A stretch of 6,542 bases of DNA, from positions 1 to 6,542 of the forward strand of contig DASTNK010000174.1 in the NCBI GenBank assembly GCA_035720945.1. The letters run 5' to 3'. Source of the DNA: SCQX01 sp035720945. GTDB lineage: Bacteria; Pseudomonadota; Gammaproteobacteria; Burkholderiales; Burkholderiaceae_B. The notes beneath the pieces were generated by a model, which ran no database searches, had not been told where the DNA came from, and saw only the letters and a list, made by a program, of their open reading frames with translations. Below are positions 1-4,880 of the stretch, piece after piece (the stretch's first letter is position 1; each line of letters opens with the position of its first letter). A program made the translations under genes and the position numbers.

Positions 1-1
1 C

Positions 2-1045
2 AACCAGAAGTACCTGACCAACCCCGCCGAACTGCCCGACGACCTGCACTGGTCGTTCTGGAAGGCCTACACCACCTGGCTGTCCGGGTTCGGCCTGTTC
101 TTCATCATGTACCTGCTCAAGCCGGAGTTCTATCTGGTCAATGCAAACAGCCCTTGGCAGTGGGCCGCGCACATGAGCGGTGTCGAAGCCAGTGTGCTGG
201 CGGTGGCGTTCCTGGTGGTCGGGTACATTGTTTATTCGCAGCTTTGCCAGCGCATCAGCCCCACCATGAACCGCGATGGCTGGCTCAGCGCGGCCGTGGG
301 CGTCATGATGATCATCGTGGCCTGGCTCACCACCATGGTCTTCCCGGGGCGCGCCGCGTTCCTCATCACCGGGGCGCTCATGGCCACGTGCATGGCCGCC
401 AACGTGTTCTTCTGGATCATTCCCGGCCAGCGCCGCATGGTCACGGCGCTCAAGGCCGGCAAGACGCCCGATCCGCTGGATGGCAAGCGCGGCAAGCAGC
501 GCTCGGTGCACAACACCTATTTCACGCTGCCGGTGGTGTTCCTGATGCTGAGCAACCACTACGCGTTCACGTACACCAGCGCGCATGCCTGGATCGTGAT
601 GGCGCTGTTCATCTTCGCCGGTGCCGTGATCCGGCAGTATTTCGTGTTGCGCCATGTGGGAAAGAATCAGTTGGCCTACCCGGCGGTGGGCATCGTCATG
701 CTGCTGATCATCGGCTGGCTGGTCATGCCGGCGCCAGCCGCGCCGGTGGCGCCTTCCGCACCCTCCGCCGCACACGGCGCCGCGGTGGCCACGGCCACCT
801 CGGTCGATACGAAGCAGGTGCGCACCATCGTGAACGCGCGCTGCATAGAGTGCCATTCGGTCAAGCCCACACAGCCGGGCTTCGCGTCGGCACCGGCCGG
901 GATCATGTTCGACACCAACGCCGAACTGCTCCTGCACGAAGCGCAGATCAAACAGGTCGTGGCCAGCAAGTACATGCCGCTGGGCAACATGACCAAGATG
1001 ACGGACGCGGAACGCGCGGCCATCGCCGCCTGGGTTGCCAAGTAG
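2..1045 (+). CDS. puuD: Urate hydroxylase PuuD, cytochrome c-linked membrane urate oxidase (5' partial)
   Basis: Proteins of this family (Urate_ox_N/DUF989 membrane domain plus cytochrome c) oxidise urate to 5-hydroxyisourate and pass the electrons to the respiratory chain rather than directly to oxygen. The reading frame is open from base 2, before the first ATG at 107, so the N-terminus lies outside the window; 347 residues are visible. About seven hydrophobic segments can be seen, near visible residues 26-40, 61-78, 96-114, 118-140, 173-189, 196-215 and 228-242. An Ala/Pro-rich linker (about 243-268) follows, then a small cytochrome c domain with heme motif CIECH (281-285; bases 842-856). 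Met325 or Met330 in KYMPLGNM is a candidate sixth heme ligand. Family members are roughly 400 residues, so perhaps 50-70 are missing. The stop is TAG at 1043-1045. Family assignment is confident; the electron route is family knowledge. Confidence 0.9.
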   Translation, partial: NQKYLTNPAELPDDLHWSFWKAYTTWLSGFGLFFIMYLLKPEFYLVNANSPWQWAAHMSGVEASVLAVAFLVVGYIVYSQLCQRISPTMNRDGWLSAAVGVMMIIVAWLTTMVFPGRAAFLITGALMATCMAANVFFWIIPGQRRMVTALKAGKTPDPLDGKRGKQRSVHNTYFTLPVVFLMLSNHYAFTYTSAHAWIVMALFIFAGAVIRQYFVLRHVGKNQLAYPAVGIVMLLIIGWLVMPAPAAPVAPSAPSAAHGAAVATATSVDTKQVRTIVNARCIECHSVKPTQPGFASAPAGIMFDTNAELLLHEAQIKQVVASKYMPLGNMTKMTDAERAAIAAWVAK

Positions 1046-1066
1046 CCGTTGCTCCAGCGGTGTTCT

Positions 1067-1106
1067 CATGCCGCGCCGGCCCCCGCCTCGGAGCCGGCGC
1101 GGCATG
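1067..1106 (+). terminator. GC-rich hairpin after puuD, probable terminator
   Basis: Bases 1067-1080 and 1093-1106 form a perfect 14-bp inverted repeat (CATGCCGCGCCGGC and its complement) around a 12-nt loop, starting 22 nt after the puuD stop codon. No T-run follows on either strand, so it is not a textbook rho-independent terminator. It could also be an mRNA 3'-end stabiliser. Its place, strength and perfect pairing make transcript-end formation the likeliest role. Confidence 0.5.
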
Positions 1107-1242
1107 GTGTGTCGGCTTGCACGCGCGGGAAAGCGCCTCCCGCGTTGCCGGGCCTCGCCGGTGATGAATGGCCAGGGCGGTCAGTGAACGGAAAAATCCT
1201 CCTGAAACCTGCCAGTCTTCTCACGGACGAGTAGACTGTGGG

Positions 1243-1248
1243 TATACA
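1243..1248 (+). promoter_or_regulatory. Possible -10 box of the pterin dehydratase gene
   Basis: TATACA lies 21 nt before the start codon at 1270, in a stretch less GC-rich than its surroundings. A TG three to five bases upstream loosely resembles an extended -10 element. No good -35 box is present at the usual distance (around 1219-1225). Transcription from here would give a very short leader that still includes the ribosome binding site. This is a weak motif-only call. Confidence 0.2.
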
Positions 1249-1258
1249 TGTTGCCCCC

Positions 1259-1264
1259 AGGAGG
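1259..1264 (+). promoter_or_regulatory. Strong ribosome binding site AGGAGG
   Basis: A perfect AGGAGG ends 5 nt before the ATG at 1270 and 11 nt before the second in-frame ATG at 1276. The spacing selects 1270 as the start. It also argues against the longer open frame that runs back to 1168, whose extra residues do not resemble the family. Confidence 0.7.
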
Positions 1265-1269
1265 TGCCC

Positions 1270-1557
1270 ATGAAGATGCAGCTCAAGTTGATCGGGGCGC
1301 CGTCGGCGCTGTTGCTGCTCGAAGGTTGGTCATCAGTGGAATCGCGCGATGCCATCCGCAAAACATTCGTGTTCAAGAATTTCAGCGAAGCGTTCGGTTT
1401 CATGACGCGCGTGGCCATGCAGGCCGAAAAGCTCGACCATCATCCCGAATGGTCCAACGTCTACAACCGCGTCGAAGTCACTCTGACGACGCACGACGCC
1501 AAGGGCGTGACCGAGCGTGACGTGGCGCTGGCCCTGTTCATGGACCAGGCCGCCTGA
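1270..1557 (+). CDS. phhB: Pterin-4a-carbinolamine dehydratase (4a-hydroxytetrahydrobiopterin dehydratase)
   Basis: This 95-residue cytoplasmic enzyme removes water from 4a-hydroxytetrahydropterin, recycling the pterin cofactor of aromatic amino acid hydroxylases (EC 4.2.1.96). The length is typical. The family signature is complete: EKLDHHPEW (53-61, with His57, His58 and Pro59), Tyr65 in NVYNRV, His75 in LTTHD and Asp84 in TERD. The FGFMTRVAMQAEK helix (42-54) is also family-like. The first 20 residues (MKMQLKLIGAPSALLLLEGW) are less standard than the usual ER-x-x-LL-x-x-L-P-G-W opening but still reach the conserved Trp20. No phenylalanine hydroxylase gene is visible next to it, so the symbol phhB follows convention; the enzyme family is sure, the partner pathway is not. 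It lies 224 bp after puuD with a hairpin between, so it is probably transcribed independently. Confidence 0.88.
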   Translation: MKMQLKLIGAPSALLLLEGWSSVESRDAIRKTFVFKNFSEAFGFMTRVAMQAEKLDHHPEWSNVYNRVEVTLTTHDAKGVTERDVALALFMDQAA

Positions 1558-1726
1558 GCGGATGCCGACAGTGGCCCGCCAGACCGCCATGCCTGATTCG
1601 ACAACTGCTCGCTCGCCCTATTCGTCCGCGGTGGCGTTGCGGCCCCGCGCGGTGGCCACGGTTGTGGCGCGTCGCCATCTATTGCCGCAAGCGCCGATGG
1701 CTGTGCTCCATTACTCCGAATTCAAG

Positions 1727-1732
1727 TAGAAT
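1727..1732 (+). promoter_or_regulatory. Possible -10 box of amn
   Basis: TAGAAT matches the sigma-70 -10 consensus at five of six positions and lies in the only A/T-rich patch upstream of amn. No convincing -35 box sits 16-18 nt upstream. An alternative is TTGACC at 1739-1744 acting as a -35 box, but no -10 box lies at the right distance from it. Use of TAGAAT would give a leader of about 130 nt. Confidence 0.2.
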
Positions 1733-1797
1733 TTTTTGTTGACCGTGCGCTGTGGCGCGGGGGCGGTAAAGACGTCCACGCAAACCTGGCCAGCGAC

Positions 1798-1820
1798 GAA
1801 AGAGGCGTTGTGTCTCTTTC
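1798..1820 (+). promoter_or_regulatory. Hairpin in the amn leader
   Basis: GAAAGAG (1798-1804) pairs with CTCTTTC (1814-1820). The stem can grow inward by G-U, C-G and G-U pairs to 10 bp with a 3-nt loop. It ends 47 nt before the amn start codon. No T-run follows at once, so it is not a standard terminator, and I do not recognise it as a known riboswitch. It may be a chance stem or a leader structure. Confidence 0.3.
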
Positions 1821-1867
1821 CACGGGGTGGGGCCGGACGACCCTGCGTTCCGACGTAACATCGAGGC

Positions 1868-3391
1868 ATGACCAATTTGAAAAACACCGTCTTGCTTGAC
1901 TCTTCGGGGCAGCTCAGCCCCACGATCCTGCCCCCGCTTATTCCGTACGCCGGGTATCGGGACGCCCGCGCCGCCGTCGAGCGGCTGGTTGAAATCTACC
2001 GGCGCAACACGGCGTTCATCCGCGCCGCCTTCGCGGACTATGCCGCCGGAAAGCTGCCGGCAGGCCAGCGGGTACGGGCCTACTACCCCGCCGTGCGCAT
2101 CAAGACGCACTCGTACCAAGAGGTCGACAGCCGTCTGTCATACGGCCATGTGATCGAGCCGGGCGCCTACATGACGACCATCACACAGCCGGATCTGTAC
2201 TTCGATTATCTTGAAGAGCAGATCGGGCTGCTCATCAAGAACCACAACGTGCCGGTGGAGGTGGGTGAATCGGACATGCCCATTCCGCTGCATTTCGCGT
2301 TTCCGGATGGGCGCTACGTGGAAGGGATTTCACCCGACACACTGGGTGATGCCCTGCGCGACCATTTCGACGTGCCCAGCCTGGCCGTCACCGACGACGC
2401 CATCGTCAACGGCACCTGGCAGGGGCGTCAGGGCGAGCCACAGCCGCTGTCGCCGTTCACCGCGCCGCGCGTCGATTATTCCCTGCATCGGTTGCGGCAC
2501 TACACCGCCACCGAGCCCGGGTATTTCCAGAATTTCGTGCTGTTCACCAACTATCAGTTTTACGTCGACGAGTTCTGCCAGTGGGCACGCGAGATGCTCG
2601 CGCAGAGCGAAGGCGGCTACACGGCCCTTGTCGAGCCCGGCAACATCATCACGCCGCGCGGCGCGGACGGCGAACGCAGTGGCGAGCCGCTGTCGCGTCT
2701 ACCGCAGATGCCCACGTATCACCTGATGCGTGAGAACCATTCCGGCATCACCATGATCAACATCGGCGTTGGCCCGTCCAACGCCAAGACCATCACCGAT
2801 CACGTCGCGGTGCTGCGGCCGTCGGCATGGCTGATGCTGGGCCATTGCGCCGGCCTGCGCACGACGCAGCGGCTGGGTGATTATGTTCTGGCGCATGGCT
2901 ATGTACGCCAGGACCACGTCCTGGACGCGGATCTCCCCACCTGGGTGCCGGTTCCGCCGCTGGCCGAGATCCAGGTGGCGCTGGAGCAGGCCGTGGCAGA
3001 GGTGGCCGGCCTGTCGGGGTGGGATCTGAAGCGGATCATGCGCACCGGCACGGTGGCCACCATCGACAACCGCAACTGGGAACTGCGCGACCACGTCGAA
3101 CTGGTCCAGCGGTTCTCGCAGTCGCGCGCCATTGCGCTGGACATGGAATCGGGCACGATCGCCGCCAACGGGTTCCGTTTCCGCGTGCCGTATGGCACCT
3201 TGCTGTGCGTGTCCGATAAGCCGCTGCACGGGGAATTGAAGCTGCCGGGCATGGCCAGCGAGTTCTATCGCACCCAGGTGGGGCAGCATCTGCACATCGG
3301 CATCCGGGCGCTGGAGAACCTGCGCGACATGCCGCGTGAGCGTCTGCATTCCCGCAAGTTGCGCAGTTTCGTGGAGACGGCGTTCAAGTAG
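1868..3391 (+). CDS. amn: AMP nucleosidase
   Basis: This enzyme hydrolyses AMP to adenine and ribose 5-phosphate (EC 3.2.2.4), controlling adenylate levels and feeding purine salvage or breakdown in the cytoplasm. The 507 residues slightly exceed the roughly 484 of the E. coli enzyme and align with it by eye throughout. The N-terminal AMP nucleosidase domain (about 30-200) includes SYGHVIEPGAYMTTITQP (91-108). The C-terminal phosphorylase-like fold has NIGVGPSNAKTITDH (298-312), GHCAGLR (325-331), DMESGTIAANG (425-435; Glu427 at the ribose site) and CVSDKPLHGE (447-456; Asp450 at the catalytic acid position). The tail ERLHSRKLRSF is also family-like. Start: an in-frame TAA at 1856 bounds it. 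GAGG (1863-1866) is only 1 nt from the ATG, so TTG at 1877 (10-nt spacing) is a possible alternative. No hairpin follows the stop closely; palindrome A begins about 50 nt downstream. Confidence 0.95.
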   Translation: MTNLKNTVLLDSSGQLSPTILPPLIPYAGYRDARAAVERLVEIYRRNTAFIRAAFADYAAGKLPAGQRVRAYYPAVRIKTHSYQEVDSRLSYGHVIEPGAYMTTITQPDLYFDYLEEQIGLLIKNHNVPVEVGESDMPIPLHFAFPDGRYVEGISPDTLGDALRDHFDVPSLAVTDDAIVNGTWQGRQGEPQPLSPFTAPRVDYSLHRLRHYTATEPGYFQNFVLFTNYQFYVDEFCQWAREMLAQSEGGYTALVEPGNIITPRGADGERSGEPLSRLPQMPTYHLMRENHSGITMINIGVGPSNAKTITDHVAVLRPSAWLMLGHCAGLRTTQRLGDYVLAHGYVRQDHVLDADLPTWVPVPPLAEIQVALEQAVAEVAGLSGWDLKRIMRTGTVATIDNRNWELRDHVELVQRFSQSRAIALDMESGTIAANGFRFRVPYGTLLCVSDKPLHGELKLPGMASEFYRTQVGQHLHIGIRALENLRDMPRERLHSRKLRSFVETAFK

Positions 3392-3525
3392 GTCACCGGC
3401 GTGGGGTTTTGCTGGGTTCGACGTTGTAGGTATCTGAAGACGCTGTCTATCGGGGCCAGGGGCGTGCCCGGCACGGCGTGCTTCATCCGGATCTGGCTTG
3501 GGAAGGCGGGCGTCGGGTGGAACTC

Positions 3526-3560
3526 GCAAAATGGTCAGTCCTACGGTCTGACCATTTCGC
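3526..3560. repeat. Central hairpin of palindrome A
   Basis: Arms 3526-3538 and 3548-3560 match at 12 of 13 positions, including an unbroken AAATGGTCAG/CTGACCATTT, around a 9-nt loop. It is much more A/T-rich than the flanking arms, which suggests a distinct sub-module. It could be a protein-binding operator-like site or the tip of the larger hairpin. Confidence 0.6.
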
Positions 3561-3568
3561 TCAGACAG

Positions 3569-3611
3569 CCCCCCGACGACTGCCCCCGCCTTCCCAAGCC
3601 AGATCCGGCGC
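3569..3611 (-). repeat. 43-nt repeat module, copy 1 (reverse)
   Basis: Read on the - strand, this module matches 3772-3814 at 40 of 43 positions (18 identical, two differing, 20 identical, one differing, two identical). It includes the right arm of palindrome A. A shorter 24-nt forward copy is the left arm at 3487-3510. Confidence 0.75.
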
Positions 3612-3729
3612 ACGCCTTACACCGGGCCCACCCCTGGCCTCGACAGCCAGCTCGCGATGAGGGCATGCGGGGGAGTCGGCAAACCGCCCACAACTGCGGC
3701 AGTATCTCTCCATGCATGCCGCAATCGTA

Positions 3730-3956
3730 GCTCCAGGGTGGGAGAAGTAGCGCAGGCCGGCGTTTCGGCCAGCGCCGGATCTGGCTTGGCCAGGCGGGGG
3801 CAGTCGTCGGGCGGTGTTTGAACGGAGCCTCGCTATCGCGAGGCGTAGTGAGTTCAGCCCGACGCCCGCCTGGACGAGACAGACCCGGGCAGTCGGGGCG
3901 CGCAGTGCCACGACCGCTGGACGCGCCGGCCTGCGCTACTTCTCCCACCCTGGAGC
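3730..3956. repeat. Large palindrome B with 33-bp perfect outer arms
   Basis: Bases 3730-3762 and 3924-3956 are perfect reverse complements over 33 bp (outer end GCTCCAGGGTGGGAGAAG), separated by 161 bp. Inside, CCAGCG (3769-3774) faces CGCTGG (3915-3920). Bases 3777-3798 pair with 3865-3886 at 18 of 22 positions, and GTCGGG (3806-3811) faces CCCGAC (3858-3863). At the centre GCCTCGC (3827-3833) pairs with GCGAGGC (3838-3844) around TATC. The unit is nested symmetry from edge to centre. No transposase lies inside, so it is a non-coding element; a MITE or REP/BIME-like origin is possible. Confidence 0.82.
3772..3814 (+). repeat. 43-nt repeat module, copy 2 (forward)
   Basis: This copy starts GCGCCGGATCTGGCTTGG and differs from copy 1 (3569-3611, opposite strand) at only 3 of 43 positions. 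Its own inverted partner inside palindrome B (about 3858-3886) has diverged much more than the outer arms have. Confidence 0.75.
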
Positions 3957-3965
3957 GTGTCAAGC

Positions 3966-3992
3966 AAAAACCCGCTTCGGCCAAACCGGTTT
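3966..3992 (-). terminator. Probable terminator of the TRAP-dehydrogenase unit
   Basis: On the - strand, AAACC (from 3992 inward) pairs with GGTTT, part of a GGGTTTTT tract ending at 3966. Inner GC pairs can close on a CGAA loop, leaving an internal loop. A run of five T follows the G-rich arm, as in rho-independent terminators. It begins 24 nt past the dehydrogenase stop. The stem is imperfect, so strength is uncertain. Confidence 0.5.
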
Positions 3993-4015
3993 AAACGATC
4001 AAGCGCAATGCGTGT

Positions 4016-4813
4016 TCACCGCGACGTCATGTGCACACCGCCGTCCACCGGCAGACAGACCCCCGTGATGTAGGCCGCGTCGTCCGACGCCAGGAATACC
4101 GCGGCGCGGGCGATGTCCCAGGCGGTGCCCATGTGGCCCATGGGGCAGCGCGCGTTGCGCTCGGCCACCATGGCTTCCTTGCTGGCGTACTGGCCGGAAA
4201 TGTCTTTGTAGATGAGAGGCGTGTCGATGTAGCCGGGCATGATGGCGTTGACGCGTATGCCCGACCCCGCGTATTCCAGGGCCAGCCCCGCCGTGAGCTG
4301 ATTCAACCCGCCCTTGGCCGCGTAATACACCGGGTAGGGGTACCCGGTGTAGCGAATGGCCGCCAGGCTTGAGATATTGATGATGGCGCCGCGCTTTTGC
4401 GCCTGCATGATGGGCAGCACGTGCTTGCACGTGAGGAACGCGCTCTTCAGGTTCACGTCCATGGCGAGGTCCCAGTCGGCCTCGGACAGATCGGTGACAC
4501 TGCCCATCTTCGCCATGCCCACATTGTTGTGCAGGATGTCGAGCTGCCCGTGGTGGCCGATGATCTCGGCCACCAGGGCCCGTATCTGCTCCGACTGGGT
4601 GACGTCGGCCGCGAAGGCATCGCACTGTCCGCCTTCCGACAGAATGATGTCGCGGGTTGCCTCGGCTGCGGCGGCATTCAGGTCGACGGCGATCACGGCG
4701 GCGCCTTCGCGCGCATACGACACCGCCGCTGCCTTGCCATTGCCCCAGCCTTCGCCGACGGAGCCCGCACCGAAAACCAGCGCCACGCGCCCGGCCAGTT
4801 TTTTCTCGCTCAT
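4016..4813 (-). CDS. Short-chain dehydrogenase/reductase (SDR family, NAD(P)-dependent)
   Basis: A cytoplasmic Rossmann-fold oxidoreductase, probably oxidising a hydroxyl group of the compound imported by the neighbouring transporter; the substrate cannot be read from the sequence. The chosen start gives 265 residues (MSEKKLAGRVALV), usual for classical SDRs. An ATG at 4828 would add five residues; GGA sits 10 nt before 4813, while nothing suitable precedes 4828. Residues below are numbered from 4828. The nucleotide loop is GAGSVGEGWGNG (20-31), longer than the usual TGxxxGxG. Asp49 after strand two suggests NAD(H). The remaining SDR motifs are NNVG (101-104), Asn126, Ser154, Tyr168-x3-Lys172, IRVNAIMPGYIDTP (191-204) and ITGVCLPVDGG (254-264). 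The full catalytic tetrad is present, so it should be active. It follows the transporter gene by 67 bp on the same strand. Confidence 0.9.
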   Translation of the reverse strand: MSEKKLAGRVALVFGAGSVGEGWGNGKAAAVSYAREGAAVIAVDLNAAAAEATRDIILSEGGQCDAFAADVTQSEQIRALVAEIIGHHGQLDILHNNVGMAKMGSVTDLSEADWDLAMDVNLKSAFLTCKHVLPIMQAQKRGAIINISSLAAIRYTGYPYPVYYAAKGGLNQLTAGLALEYAGSGIRVNAIMPGYIDTPLIYKDISGQYASKEAMVAERNARCPMGHMGTAWDIARAAVFLASDDAAYITGVCLPVDGGVHMTSR

Positions 4814-4847
4814 GTGGATTCGATCCATGAAAAATGGAGAGCGGCCG

Positions 4848-4873
4848 CGCCCGCCCGTTTCGTGGGGCGGGCG
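4848..4873 (-). other. Intercistronic GC hairpin between transporter and dehydrogenase genes
   Basis: CGCCCGCCC (4848-4856) and GGGCGGGCG (4865-4873) form a perfect 9-bp stem with an 8-nt loop, starting 7 nt after the transporter stop on the - strand. A TTTTT tract occurs about 12 nt further on, too far for a standard terminator. It could be a partial terminator or an RNA-processing and stability element that sets different expression of the two genes. Confidence 0.45.
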
Positions 4874-4880
4874 GCGGCCA

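Larger units (their letters stand above)
1558..1867. other. Gene-free 310-bp region upstream of amn
   Basis: No open frame here resembles a protein; the short frames are rich in Arg, Ser and Pro in the way of out-of-frame GC-rich DNA. It includes an A/T-rich patch (about 1712-1740) and a small hairpin at 1798-1820, so it probably holds the amn promoter and 5' leader. No clear terminator for the upstream gene is visible. Confidence 0.6.
3442..3647. repeat. Large imperfect palindrome A
   Basis: The core is a perfect 24-bp inverted repeat, 3487-3510 against 3585-3608, beginning CCGGATCTGGCTTGGG on the + strand. Going outward, 3454-3471 pairs with 3622-3639 with 2 mismatches in 18, and GCTGTC at 3442-3447 pairs with GACAGC at 3642-3647. 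Inward, 3526-3538 pairs with 3548-3560 (12 of 13, AAATGGTCAG) around the loop TCCTACGGT. The whole 206 bp could fold as one interrupted hairpin on either strand. It may help end transcription from both convergent genes; that is inference from position. Confidence 0.8.
3392..4015. other. Gene-free repeat-rich region between convergent genes
   Basis: The 624 bp between the stops of amn (+) and the dehydrogenase gene (-) hold no credible gene. The open frames are Arg/Pro/Gly-rich. Frames on opposite strands give the same peptide (GLRYFSHPGA) only because they read the two arms of one inverted repeat. Two large palindromes and one T-tailed hairpin occupy most of the space; the segments 3392-3441 and 3648-3729 are not explained except for a 7-bp stem (TGCGGCA 3695-3701 with TGCCGCA 3717-3723). 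Confidence 0.8.

Noticed and set aside
1168..1269. Upstream extension of the pterin dehydratase frame by 34 residues
   Set aside because: The AGGAGG at 1259-1264 points to the ATG at 1270, the extra residues do not resemble the family, and 95 residues is the normal length.
1517..1729. 70-residue open frame after the pterin dehydratase gene
   Set aside because: It begins inside the dehydratase gene in another frame, has no ribosome binding site, and its composition is that of random GC-rich DNA.
1739..1744. TTGACC as a -35 box for amn
   Set aside because: Five of six consensus matches, but no -10-like hexamer occurs 16-18 nt downstream; the nearest A-rich bases are more than 20 nt away.
2699..3613. 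304-residue open frame on the - strand
   Set aside because: It lies almost wholly antisense to the well-conserved amn gene and has the His/Arg/Pro-rich make-up of a GC-rich shadow frame.
3442..3956. CRISPR array or insertion sequence
   Set aside because: The repeats are inverted pairs rather than regularly spaced direct repeats, and no transposase or cas gene is present.
3561..4068. Open frames on both strands in the intergenic region, sharing the peptide GLRYFSHPGA
   Set aside because: The shared peptide is the 33-bp inverted arm read from each side. The frames overlap palindromes, are Arg/Pro/Gly-rich, and show no domain or ribosome binding site.
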